Below, one piece after another: positions 55,977 through 64,000 of a stretch of DNA of 64,000 nt (position 1 is the first letter of the stretch; each line of letters starts with the position of its first letter). The stretch is from Pseudoxanthobacter soli DSM 19599 (GTDB lineage Bacteria; Pseudomonadota; Alphaproteobacteria; Rhizobiales; Segnochrobactraceae): positions 186,001 through 250,000 of the forward strand of contig NZ_FRXO01000006.1 of NCBI RefSeq assembly GCF_900148505.1, given 5' to 3'. Made by a program: the position numbers and the translations under genes. Below the pieces are notes generated by a model. The model did no database searches. It worked only from the letters and a program-made list of their open reading frames with translations, and had not been told where the DNA came from.

Positions 55977-57068
55977 ATGGCTGGAATTTTTGACCGCAAC
56001 CTGCGCGGCGGCGCTGGGGGTGTGAATCGTCGCCATTTCCTTGGCGGTCTGGGGGTCACTGCCGGCGCCGCGGGCGCCATCGGCATGATGGGCGTGAAGC
56101 CGGTTCTGGCCGCCGATCACCCGCCGTCGTTCGAGAGCAACGGCAAGAAGGTCAAGGTCGGCCTCGGCCTCAACTACGGCCCGTTCAACCAGCCCTGGCG
56201 CCGCGGCTGCTGGCGCATCGTGCAGACCGTGCTCGATGCCGGCGGTGAGATCGTCACCGTGCGCGGTGAGCCGTCCAAGCAGAGCGAACAGGATTCCGCC
56301 CGCCAGCTTCTGGATCGCGGCATCGACGTGCTGGTGCTCGGCATCTATTCCCAGGAATCCGAGACCGCCTACATCGTCGAGGACGCCCAGCGCCGCGGCA
56401 TCAAGACCGTCGGCTTCATGGTTCCGGTGAAGGATTCTCCGTCGGTCGCCGAAGACACCTGGGGTACGGCGACGCTGACCGGCTATTACCTCCAGAACGT
56501 GCTGCGCCGTCAGGGCTCCATCGTGCAGACCGCCGAGGACCGCGGCTTCTACACGCCGTTCGACATGGAAGTCGACCAGCTCAACCTGATGACCACGTTC
56601 GAGCCGCGCATGAAGATGCTGCCGTTCATGTCGGGCAGCGTCTCAACCTCCGACCAGATCTCCAAGGGCCGCGAGAACGTACTCTCGCTGCTGCAGGCCA
56701 ATCCCGATCCGAACAGCCTCAACGCCATCGCATCCTGGTGGTGGCCGCTGACGGTGGGCGCCTCGCAGGCGCTGACGCAGATGGGCCGCAAGGTCCACCT
56801 CACCAACCACTTCTTCTCCGAGCAGCTCCTGAGCGAGATGCAGTCCCCCGACAGCCAGATCGAGTTCAGCACCGACACCCCCTACCACACGGCAGGCGAC
56901 TGGGTCGGAAAGCTGGCGATCGCGCTCGGCCAGGGCATCGATGTGCCGGCGAACGTCTACCACCTGCCGGTGACGTCCATCACCAAGGCGGAAGCGGGCG
57001 CGGCCCTGAAGGAACTGAAGGAGATGGACGAGAAGGCCATCGCCCTCCTGAAGAACTACGGCGGCTGA
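55977..57068 (+). CDS. Ribose-type sugar-binding protein with Tat-like signal
   Basis: A 363-residue periplasmic binding protein. The N-terminus has a twin-arginine motif 'NRRHFLGGLG' followed by a hydrophobic stretch to about residue 46 (VLAADHPP), so export by Tat is likely. The LacI-fold body includes 'GLGLNYGPFNQPWRRGCWRI' region and 'DRGIDVLVLGIYSQE'. The ATG follows GGGAGGAA; a longer frame starts upstream but lacks such a site. The ligand may be a sugar acid or polyol; not determined. Confidence 0.88.
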   Translation: MAGIFDRNLRGGAGGVNRRHFLGGLGVTAGAAGAIGMMGVKPVLAADHPPSFESNGKKVKVGLGLNYGPFNQPWRRGCWRIVQTVLDAGGEIVTVRGEPSKQSEQDSARQLLDRGIDVLVLGIYSQESETAYIVEDAQRRGIKTVGFMVPVKDSPSVAEDTWGTATLTGYYLQNVLRRQGSIVQTAEDRGFYTPFDMEVDQLNLMTTFEPRMKMLPFMSGSVSTSDQISKGRENVLSLLQANPDPNSLNAIASWWWPLTVGASQALTQMGRKVHLTNHFFSEQLLSEMQSPDSQIEFSTDTPYHTAGDWVGKLAIALGQGIDVPANVYHLPVTSITKAEAGAALKELKEMDEKAIALLKNYGG

Positions 57069-57117
57069 CGCGGCGGGTCCGCGAAAGCCTGAACGGTCCC
57101 GAAGGGAGGAATTTGCT

Positions 57118-58140
57118 GTGCAGCCCGCTTCCACCAATACCGCGCCCAAGGCGCTTGCGACCGCGCCCTCACAGAACGACCGCAGCGGGGTGATGCTCAC
57201 CCTGCTGCGGCGGTGGGGCACGATCATCGTCATCGTCCTGGTCGGGGTGCTGTTCGCGGTCCTGTCGCCTTATTTCGGCACCGTCTCCAACTTCAACAAC
57301 ATCCTGTTCTCGATGATCGTGAGCGCCCTGGTCTCCATGGGCCTCACCTTCGTCGTGCGCGTCGGCAGCTTCGACCTGTCGATCGGCGTGACGGTGACCA
57401 CCACGTCCATCGTGGTGGCGCTGCTCATCCCGATGGTCGGCGCGCCGCTGGCGATCGTGGGCGGCCTCGCCGCCGCCTGCGTCGTCGGGCTGGTGAACGG
57501 GGTGCTCGTCACCTACGGACGCCTGTCCGGCATCGTCACCACCCTCGGCGTGATGTTCCTGCTCGGCGGCGTCAACCAGTACCTCACCGGCGGCTATCAG
57601 GTGGCGGTCGATTACGGCGAGGCGGGCTTCCGCTATATCGGCCAGGGCCGCGTCGGTCCGATCGCCTTTCCGGTGATCCTGCTCGCTGTCGTCTTCGTCA
57701 TCGGCCACATCCTCGCCACCCGCTCCAAGGTCGGCCACTACATCTCGGCCGTGGGCGACAACCCGATGGCGGCCTATTATTCCGGCCTGACCGTCTATCG
57801 CTGGGTGATCGTCAGCTTCGTGCTGTCGGCACTGTTCAGCGGCATCGGCGGCGTCATCCTCACCTCCATCTCCACCTCGGCGCAGCCGGTGGGCGGGCAG
57901 GGCTACCTTCTGGAGGCGTTCGCCGCCGTGTTCCTCGGGGCGACCATCCTCGGCAAGGGCAAGCCCCATCTGCTCGGCACCCTGCTCGGCGTGTTCTTCC
58001 TGTATATGGTCAGTTCGGGCATGAACATGGTGGGCATCTCCTACGCCACCCGCCAGCTCTTCAACGGTCTCGTGCTGCTGGTCGCCGTCGGTGCCAACGC
58101 GATGCTGAACCGCGAAGAAATCCACCTGAAGTTCATCTGA
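57118..58140 (+). CDS. Ribose-type ABC transporter permease
   Basis: A 340-residue RbsC-family permease with about eight to ten hydrophobic segments and motifs 'VRVGSFDLSIGVTV' and 'AVFLGATILGKGKPHLLGTLLG'. The start is GTG at 57118 after GGGAGGA. It lies 49 bases after the binding-protein gene and 17 before the ATPase gene. Confidence 0.9.
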   Translation: MQPASTNTAPKALATAPSQNDRSGVMLTLLRRWGTIIVIVLVGVLFAVLSPYFGTVSNFNNILFSMIVSALVSMGLTFVVRVGSFDLSIGVTVTTTSIVVALLIPMVGAPLAIVGGLAAACVVGLVNGVLVTYGRLSGIVTTLGVMFLLGGVNQYLTGGYQVAVDYGEAGFRYIGQGRVGPIAFPVILLAVVFVIGHILATRSKVGHYISAVGDNPMAAYYSGLTVYRWVIVSFVLSALFSGIGGVILTSISTSAQPVGGQGYLLEAFAAVFLGATILGKGKPHLLGTLLGVFFLYMVSSGMNMVGISYATRQLFNGLVLLVAVGANAMLNREEIHLKFI

Positions 58141-58157
58141 CCGGGGGAGGGTGGGCC

Positions 58158-59684
58158 ATGAGCGACAACACCAGAGCCGACGCCCCCGTGCTCGAACTGA
58201 GGGATCTCCGCAAGGACTTCTCCGGCGTCGAAGTGCTGAAGGGCATCTCCCTCTCGTTCGAACGCGGCGAGGTGCATGGAATCCTCGGCGAGAACGGGGC
58301 GGGCAAGTCCACGCTGATCAAGATCCTGACCGGCGTCTATTCCCACTCCAGCGGCGACGTGCTGCTGAACGGTGAGCCCGTGGTGATCCACAAGCCCGCC
58401 GACGCGCGCCGCCACGGCATCGGCGCGGTCTATCAGGATGCTGAACTCGCCGGCTCGTTCACGGTGGCGGAGAGCATCCTCCTCGGCGCCGAACCCGGCG
58501 GAGCGTTCGTCAAGCGCAAGGCGATCCGCCGCGAGGCGAGCGAGATCATGGCGCAGATCGGCATCACGCTCGATCCCGACCGGCTGGTCTCGACGCTGAG
58601 CGCGGCCGAAGCCCAGATGGTGACGCTCGCCACCCTGTTTCACCGCCGATACAAGATCATCATCCTGGACGAGCCGACGGCCCGTCTCTCGGCGACCGAA
58701 GCCGATCTCCTGTTCGCGCTGATCGAGACCTTCCGGCGCGAAGGCATCACCATCCTCTACATCTCCCACCGTCTGGGCGAGGTGCGCCAGCTCTGCGACC
58801 GGGCGACGATCCTGCGCGACGGCCGGGTTTCGGGCACGCTGAGGCGCGGCGAGATCCAAGAGGACGTGGTGACGACCATGATGGTCAACCGCTCCGCATC
58901 GGATCTCGACATCGCCAACCCCGGGCTGGCGCAGCAGCGCGTCGTGCTGGAAATGCGGCAGGTCTCCACCGCTCGCCTCGCCCCGTTCGACATTTCGGTG
59001 CGGGCGGGCGAGGTGCTGGGCATCACCGGTCCCGTCGGCAGCGGCATGGAGCAGATCGAGCGCATCCTCGGCGGCCTCGGCGCGTTCGAGGGCGAGGTGC
59101 GGGTCAACGGCACCGCCGTGCGGCTCGGCTCGCCCGGCGCGGCGCAGAAGGCCGGCATCGCGCTCATTCCGGAGGAGCGGCGCAAGCAGGCGCTGTTTCC
59201 GAACCTGTCGCTCGGCGAGAATGTCAGCCTGCCGGCGCTCGACAAGTTGTCGAGCCTCGGTCTCGTCTCATCGTCGAGAAAGCGGGTCTACGCCGACGCG
59301 ATCATCGACCGCCTGCACGTGTTCCCGAAGGCTCCCGACCGGCCGATCCGCTTCTTCTCCGGCGGCAACCAGCAGAAGGCCGTCATTGGCAAGTGGCTGG
59401 AACGCAAGGCCTCGATCTACGTTTTCGTCGAACCGACCTCCGGTGTCGACGTGGGCGCGATCCGCCAGATATACGAGGTCATCCTCGGCATGGCAGCGGC
59501 CGGAGCCGCCATCGTCGTGATCTCGACTTCCATCAAGGAGCTGCTCGCCCTTTCGGAGACGATCGCCGTCATTCACGACGGCACCGTGAGCGCCAGCGGA
59601 CCGCGCGGGATGTTCGATCGCGACAGCCTGCTCGCGCTCGCCATGGGAAAGCGGCAACTGGCTTCCACCGCGGTCTCGATATGA
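58158..59684 (+). CDS. Ribose-type ABC transporter ATPase with two nucleotide-binding domains
   Basis: A 508-residue RbsA/MglA-type protein. NBD1 has Walker A 'GENGAGKST', Walker B 'IIILDEPTARLS' and a non-canonical signature 'LSAAEAQMVTLATL'. NBD2 has the usual degenerate P-loop ('GPVGSGMEQ') and signature 'FSGGNQQKAV', but Walker B reads 'IYVFVEPTSGVD', with valine (near residue 424) where aspartate is expected. The start ATG follows GGGGGAGGG. Its stop overlaps the start of lhgO by four bases. Confidence 0.9.
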   Translation: MSDNTRADAPVLELRDLRKDFSGVEVLKGISLSFERGEVHGILGENGAGKSTLIKILTGVYSHSSGDVLLNGEPVVIHKPADARRHGIGAVYQDAELAGSFTVAESILLGAEPGGAFVKRKAIRREASEIMAQIGITLDPDRLVSTLSAAEAQMVTLATLFHRRYKIIILDEPTARLSATEADLLFALIETFRREGITILYISHRLGEVRQLCDRATILRDGRVSGTLRRGEIQEDVVTTMMVNRSASDLDIANPGLAQQRVVLEMRQVSTARLAPFDISVRAGEVLGITGPVGSGMEQIERILGGLGAFEGEVRVNGTAVRLGSPGAAQKAGIALIPEERRKQALFPNLSLGENVSLPALDKLSSLGLVSSSRKRVYADAIIDRLHVFPKAPDRPIRFFSGGNQQKAVIGKWLERKASIYVFVEPTSGVDVGAIRQIYEVILGMAAAGAAIVVISTSIKELLALSETIAVIHDGTVSASGPRGMFDRDSLLALAMGKRQLASTAVSI

Positions 59685-60880
59685 TTCATGATTTCATCGT
59701 TATCGGCGGCGGCATCGTCGGGCTGGCGACGGCGCGCGAACTGCTCGCAACCCATCCCGGAGCCGCGGTGGCCGTTCTGGAGAAGGAAGATGGCCCCGCC
59801 CGCCACCAGACCGGCCACAACAGCGGCGTCATCCATGCCGGCATCTACTACAAGCCCGGCAGCCTGAAGGCGCAGCTCTGCCGCGAAGGCGCGCAGGCGA
59901 CCAAGGATTTCTGCACCGAGCACGGCATTCCCTTCGAGACCCGCGGCAAGCTCGTCGTGGCGACCAATCCGCTGGAACTGCAGCGCATGGTGCAGTTGCG
60001 CGAGAACGCCGCCGCGAACGGCATTCACGTCGAGACCCTCGACGCCACCGAACTGAAGCGGCGTGAACCCAACGTCGCCGGCATCGGTGCCTTGTTCGTG
60101 GCGGAAAGCGGCATCGTCGATTACCGCCAGGTCTGCGTGGCACTGGCGGAGGACATCCGCCGGGCAGGGGGCGAACTGACCTACGGCGTGCAGGTCGAGG
60201 CCATCGCCGAGACCGGCAATGCGGTCACCGTGTCGGGAGGCGGCAAGAGCTGGCAGGCGAAGCGGCTGATCGTCTGCGGCGGCCTGCAATCCGACCGGCT
60301 GGCCCGCATGGCGGGGCTGAGCATCGATTATCAGGTGGTGCCGTTCCGCGGCGAATATTACGCCCTGCCGGAATCGCGTCGCAACCTCGTCCGACACCTG
60401 ATCTATCCCGTGCCGGATCCCTCGCTGCCGTTCCTCGGCATCCATCTGACGCCGATGATCGACGGGGCGCTCACGCTCGGTCCGAACGCCGTGCTGGGCT
60501 TTGCGCGGGAAGGCTATCCGCGCCTCTCGGTCAATCTCAGCGACGTCTGGTCCTATGTGACCTTCCCCGGGTTCTGGCGGGTGATGCGCAAGAACTGGCG
60601 CTCGGGATTGTCCGAGGGTCGCAACTCGCTGTTCCGCAGCCGCTATCTCGAGGAATGCCGGAAATATTGCCCGGACCTCACCCTCGACGATCTGCTGCCG
60701 CGCGAAGCGGGCATCCGCGCGCAGGCGGTGCTGCGCGACGGCACGCTGGTCCACGACTTCCTGTTCGTGGAAACGGCGCGGATGCTGCACGTCTGCAACG
60801 CGCCGTCGCCCGCCGCCACGTCCGTGCTGCCGATCGCACGCATGATCGCGCGCCGGGCCACCGGGGCGATCAATACCTGA
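59681..60880 (+). CDS. lhgO: FAD-dependent 2-hydroxy acid oxidase, L-2-hydroxyglutarate oxidase-like
   Basis: A 399-residue flavoprotein of the DAO superfamily. The FAD-binding 'IVIGGGIVGLATARELL' opens the protein, followed by 'HQTGHNSGVIHAGIYY', 'VDYRQVCVALAEDI' and the C-terminal 'NAPSPAATSVLPIARMIA', all features of LhgO. The enzyme oxidises L-2-hydroxyglutarate to 2-oxoglutarate, passing electrons to quinone. The ATG overlaps the ATPase stop, linking it to transport. In this operon a different hydroxy acid substrate is possible. Confidence 0.85.
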   Translation: MIHDFIVIGGGIVGLATARELLATHPGAAVAVLEKEDGPARHQTGHNSGVIHAGIYYKPGSLKAQLCREGAQATKDFCTEHGIPFETRGKLVVATNPLELQRMVQLRENAAANGIHVETLDATELKRREPNVAGIGALFVAESGIVDYRQVCVALAEDIRRAGGELTYGVQVEAIAETGNAVTVSGGGKSWQAKRLIVCGGLQSDRLARMAGLSIDYQVVPFRGEYYALPESRRNLVRHLIYPVPDPSLPFLGIHLTPMIDGALTLGPNAVLGFAREGYPRLSVNLSDVWSYVTFPGFWRVMRKNWRSGLSEGRNSLFRSRYLEECRKYCPDLTLDDLLPREAGIRAQAVLRDGTLVHDFLFVETARMLHVCNAPSPAATSVLPIARMIARRATGAINT

Positions 60881-60970
60881 TCCATCATGCGCCGGCCGGC
60901 CGCCGGGGAGGCCGGAGCGCCTTCCTTCGCCTTCCATGGCGTTCGCCCCCGCAGTTCGAGAGCTGATCCG

Positions 60971-61741
60971 ATGACCACCGATTCCATGTTCGCGCTCACC
61001 GGCAAGGTTGCCGTCGTTACCGGCGGCAACGGCGGCATCGGCCTTGCGATGGCGGCAGCGCTGGCCGAGGCCGGCGCGCGCGTGATGCTTGCCGCGCGCA
61101 ATCCGGACAAGGGCGCCGAAGCCGTGCGGCACATCGTGGATCGCGGCGGCGACGCCCGCTTCGTGCCGGCGGACCTGAGCGAGCCCGAGGCCGCCTCCGG
61201 CTGCATCGCGGCCGTGGCGGCGGACGAAGGCCGTCTCGACATCCTCGTCAACAATGCCGGCATCACGGCCCGGAAGCGGCCGGAAGACCTGGACATCGCA
61301 GAGTGGGAGGCCGTTCTGCGGACCAATCTCACCGCTGCCTTCGCCTGCGCGAAGGCGGCCTACCCGGCGCTGAAGGCCTCCGGGGCCGGCCGCATCCTGA
61401 ACATCGGCTCGATGTATTCGCTGTTCGGCGCGCCGTTCGCCTCCGCCTATGGCGCCAGCAAGGGCGGCATCGTGCAACTCACGCGCTCGCTCGCCACCGC
61501 CTGGGCCGCCGACGGCATCACGGTCAATGCCGTGCTGCCGGGCTGGATCGCGACCGACATGGGCGTTTCCGCCCGCTCGCAGGTGCAGGGCCTCCACGAG
61601 CGCATCGTCGCCCGCACACCGGCCGGCCGCTGGGGCGAGGCGACCGATCTCGCCGGTCTCGCCGTGTTTCTCGCGGGCCCGTCCGCCGCCTTCATCACCG
61701 GCGCATCGATCCCCGTCGACGGCGGCTATTCCATCGCCTGA
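60971..61741 (+). CDS. Short-chain dehydrogenase/reductase
   Basis: A 256-residue classical SDR. The Rossmann motif 'TGGNGGIG' (near 18), 'NNAGI' (near 94), catalytic Ser in 'NIGSMYSLFG' and 'YGASKGG' with the Tyr-Lys pair are intact; the C-terminal 'ITGASIPVDGGYSIA' is typical. It follows lhgO after 90 bases. The ATG at 60971 gives the usual length, though its ribosome site is weak; an in-frame upstream start at 60887 is less likely. It probably oxidises a sugar or polyol brought in by this importer. Confidence 0.88.
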   Translation: MTTDSMFALTGKVAVVTGGNGGIGLAMAAALAEAGARVMLAARNPDKGAEAVRHIVDRGGDARFVPADLSEPEAASGCIAAVAADEGRLDILVNNAGITARKRPEDLDIAEWEAVLRTNLTAAFACAKAAYPALKASGAGRILNIGSMYSLFGAPFASAYGASKGGIVQLTRSLATAWAADGITVNAVLPGWIATDMGVSARSQVQGLHERIVARTPAGRWGEATDLAGLAVFLAGPSAAFITGASIPVDGGYSIA

Positions 61742-61926
61742 CGCCGGGACGCCCCGCGGCCGCCAGCCCGATGGCGCCACGGACCGCCTGTGAGCGTCCA
61801 CGCCCATGGACTTCGCGGCCCGCCGCCGGCTGCGCAGTGTGTTCCATAACGTCTGTTATCGGTCGAGAGCGTCGCAAACGGAAGCCTGGGCGACAGCGGC
61901 TGCGGTCACCCCGGTGGAAATCGCTC

Positions 61927-62040
61927 AGAGCATATCCCGTTCAGATCAAGCCGATCTGAACGACAAGGATAGGCTCAAGCTTTCGAATCTGGAGCGATTT
62001 CTGTTCGATCTGATGATTTCATCAAATCAGAAATCGCTCT
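61927..62040. repeat. Short intergenic mosaic repeat (RIME-like) with nested hairpins
   Basis: The 114-base element has terminal inverted AGAGC (61927-61931) and GCTCT (62036-62040). Inside are a perfect 10-base stem (61938-61947 with 61953-61962) and a 12-base stem (61992-62003 with 62028-62039) that itself encloses a GATGA/TCATC stem. The lower GC content and nested symmetry are like the short mosaic repeats scattered in rhizobial genomes. It overlaps the stop codon of the outer-membrane protein gene and could act as its terminator. Confidence 0.7.
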
Positions 62041-62926
62041 AGAAGTGCCAGGCGACGCTGACCGTCGGTCCGTGCATGGTGGTGTTGTAGCGGAACGAGC
62101 CGCCATTGCCGTTGCCGCTCTCGTAATTCTCGTAGAGATAGCGATAGCCGACCGCGGTGGAGATCGACGGCGTCCACATGTAGCCGACACCGAGATAGCC
62201 CGAGCTGGACAGCTTCGATCCGGCTCCGAAGCCGCCGATGTCGGCGAGCGCGTTCACGAACCAGCGGTCGTCAATGCGCCAGTTCGCGGCGAAGCCGACG
62301 GTGGGGTCGAGCCAGCCCGCGCTGCTGCTGCCGGAATAGCCGAATGGCAGCCGCTGCGGCGTCAGCGTCACGTCGGACGACAGGCGCACGTAGCGCAGGC
62401 CGGCGGTCACGCCGAGATCGACGTTCGGCATCCCGAGCGGAAGCCAGTAGCCCACCGCCGCGGACGCGATCGTCTGCGAGATGGTGGCGTCGAGCGCGCT
62501 GCGCCCGTAGGCGCCGACCTGGCCGTCGTGCGACAGGCGGGCGAGCACGAGGTCGGTCATGACGAGCCACTGGTCGTTTCTGGCCAGAAAGGAGCCCATC
62601 AGACCGCCGTCGAGATTGCGAAGCACGTCGGATATCGAGGCGTCGACCGCCACGGACGGCAGGCGACGGACACCGACATTGCCGTCGATCGCCGTCAGCC
62701 AGCCGTAGAGCGTCGCCTGATACCGCCAGTCGGACGGAGAGCGGACGGTCGGTGCCGCTGGCGCCGGCGGCGCGGGATCGGCCACCGCCGCGAGATCGGC
62801 GGCATGCGCAGGGCCTGCCGCCGACAGGCCGACGGCCGGCATCACTGCAAGCCAAACCGCCAACCCAGCCGGCCGCATCCCGCCCCGGCGTCGGGCCGGG
62901 ACACTGTCATGAAGAGCGGTCGCCAT
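62039..62926 (-). CDS. Outer-membrane beta-barrel protein
   Basis: A 295-residue protein with a signal peptide ending AHA before ADLAAV (about residue 42). The mature part is rich in alternating strands ('YQATLYGWLTAIDGNVGV', 'VDLGVTAGLRYVRL', 'STAVGYRYLYENY') and ends in WHF, a C-terminal aromatic signal for BAM. It is a small porin-like or OmpW/OmpA-like barrel; the function is unknown. The ATG at 62926 follows AGGA. The stop codon lies at the edge of the intergenic repeat. Confidence 0.85.
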   Translation of the reverse strand: MATALHDSVPARRRGGMRPAGLAVWLAVMPAVGLSAAGPAHAADLAAVADPAPPAPAAPTVRSPSDWRYQATLYGWLTAIDGNVGVRRLPSVAVDASISDVLRNLDGGLMGSFLARNDQWLVMTDLVLARLSHDGQVGAYGRSALDATISQTIASAAVGYWLPLGMPNVDLGVTAGLRYVRLSSDVTLTPQRLPFGYSGSSSAGWLDPTVGFAANWRIDDRWFVNALADIGGFGAGSKLSSSGYLGVGYMWTPSISTAVGYRYLYENYESGNGNGGSFRYNTTMHGPTVSVAWHF

Positions 62927-63017
62927 CGTCACGTCCTGCGATCCCCTGAAATCCTGCGGTTCCGGAACACGCAGCGGCAGCGGGCACAGCGGTGCCCCGC
63001 GTTGCCGCGCCGCGTCG

Positions 63018-64000
63018 TCAGCCGACCTCCGTCACGGCCGGGATGATCCACGATCCGTTGAGGATGGTGGGGTCGTTCTCGTCCGGCCAGTAGAGCCGCA
63101 GCATGAGGTAGAACTTTCCCGCCGGCGCGGGAAGCCAGTTGGCCTGCCTGCCCTCCCCCGGATTTTCGTGCCCGATGGAGATCACCAGCGAGCCATCGGC
63201 CTCGAATGTCGGCTTGTCCCGCAGGCTGATCGCGTAGCGATTGATCGGGTTGGCGACGAAGAAGTAGTTCTCGTCGTACATCGTCAACGACCAGAAACCC
63301 TTCACCGGAGGCAACTGGCCGGGTGCGAAGCGCAGTTTATAGCGCTTCCTGCCGTCATAAGCCCGGCGGTCCCTGTCTTCGAGCGAGGTCGGGTAGACGG
63401 CATCCTGCGGGCGATTGGCACCAAGCCCGATCGCCGTGATCAGGGCGCGCTGGAGATAGTCGGTACCGTAGCTGCCGGTCTTGATGGTGTAGCCCCAGCC
63501 GTTCACCTGCTCGACGTCGCCATGGCTGTCCTTGAAATGCAGCATGATGCGGTCGAACGACAGTTGCGGCAGGCGCTTCTCCCAGCGTGGCTTGATCGCT
63601 TTCGGATCGAACGCGTCCCCGGCGACGAGGCCGATCGCCTTGAAGCGCGCAAGGGCATCCGCATCCTTCGCGAGCGGCGGGTTGCGCTTCATCAGGTCTG
63701 CGAGAAGCGTGAAATAATCTGTCGCCGAGAGCGCGTTGACCTGGTCGCGCACCGGGGTCTTCATGTCGATCGAGGGATCGACCTTCCCTGCCGGTGGCGT
63801 ATAGGGCTTGCCGAGCGAGGAAAGCGGCAACAGCTTGAACTGGTCCTGCAACGCATGCACCTCGGCGTAATCTTCCGGCGTGCCGGTGCAGTAGATGCGA
63901 CCCAGCATCCACACGATGCTCGTCGGCGACTTGAGCTGCACCATTCCGTCCGGCACGGTGCCGGACCAGCCAGGACCGGTGACGAGATAGGTCTGCGCGC
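63018..64000 (-). CDS. DUF1254/DUF1214 domain protein, 5' end outside the window
   Basis: About 327 residues are visible and the frame stays open to the window edge (TYLVTGPGW precedes the first internal ATG at 63956), so the gene is truncated. The C-terminal DUF1214 part has 'FWSLTMYDENYFFVANPINRYAISLRD' region and 'NWLPAPAGKFYLMLRLYWP'. Proteins of this type are common periplasmic or envelope proteins of unknown function in proteobacteria. It lies 91 bases upstream of the barrel protein gene on the same strand. Confidence 0.85.
   Translation of the reverse strand, partial: AQTYLVTGPGWSGTVPDGMVQLKSPTSIVWMLGRIYCTGTPEDYAEVHALQDQFKLLPLSSLGKPYTPPAGKVDPSIDMKTPVRDQVNALSATDYFTLLADLMKRNPPLAKDADALARFKAIGLVAGDAFDPKAIKPRWEKRLPQLSFDRIMLHFKDSHGDVEQVNGWGYTIKTGSYGTDYLQRALITAIGLGANRPQDAVYPTSLEDRDRRAYDGRKRYKLRFAPGQLPPVKGFWSLTMYDENYFFVANPINRYAISLRDKPTFEADGSLVISIGHENPGEGRQANWLPAPAGKFYLMLRLYWPDENDPTILNGSWIIPAVTEVG

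Overview
The window is high-GC, gene-dense DNA. The gene set points to an alphaproteobacterium, most likely of the Hyphomicrobiales (Rhizobiales) type: many ribose-type ABC importers, a YtfQRT-YjfF galactofuranose importer, acetone carboxylase with an AcxR-like sigma-54 activator, an AttM/BlcC-type lactonase, and a short intergenic mosaic repeat of the kind common in rhizobia. The genus cannot be fixed from sequence alone. I saw no rRNA, tRNA, CRISPR array, insertion sequence or prophage.

Layout. (1) 1-2732 (+): end of a ribose-type sugar ABC operon (permease, binding protein) with a DJ-1/PfpI protein. (2) 2891-8283 (-): ytfQ-ytfR-ytfT-yjfF followed by a GntR/FadR regulator. (3) 8284-9118: an 835-base regulatory island with palindromes and a hexamer tandem repeat. 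(4) 9119-19206 (+): the most interesting locus. An 826-residue alanine/lysine-rich protein carries a textbook double-glycine leader. It is followed by two small paralogous proteins and then a three-part NHLM-type exporter: a C39 peptidase/permease/ATPase, a second ABC protein and an HlyD-like fusion protein. (5) 19437-25958 (-): a 2173-residue glycine-rich autotransporter, convergent with that operon. (6) 26339-38445 (-): a long run with a CUT1-type importer (binding protein, two permeases, a 73-residue membrane protein, two ATPases), a fused dihydroxyacetone kinase, then DhaL, DhaM-EIIA, HPr, an EI-like phosphotransferase, an unknown protein and DhaK. (7) 38747-47882 (-): AcxR-like activator, acetone carboxylase acxABC, 3-oxoacid CoA-transferase and a small unknown protein, with a good -24/-12 promoter and repeated upstream sites. 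(8) 48338-55789 (-): GntR regulator, GMC oxidoreductase, AttM/BlcC-like lactonase, glycerol dehydrogenase, aldehyde dehydrogenase and a flavin oxidoreductase. (9) 55977-61741 (+): a divergent ABC importer with an L-2-hydroxyglutarate oxidase-like enzyme and an SDR. (10) 61927-64000: an intergenic mosaic repeat, an outer-membrane barrel protein and a truncated DUF1254/DUF1214 gene.

How it works together. Much of the window is a catabolic island for small oxygenated carbon: acetone to acetoacetate to acetoacetyl-CoA; glycerol to dihydroxyacetone to dihydroxyacetone phosphate by both an ATP-type and a PEP-dependent kinase; lactone, alcohol and aldehyde oxidation; and several sugar importers. Set inside it is a surface/secretion island (9119-25958). 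I infer that its cassette exports a large leader-bearing effector or bacteriocin-like protein, with the two paralogs as immunity or export-helper candidates. That function is inference; the leader, protease triad and gene order are visible in the sequence.
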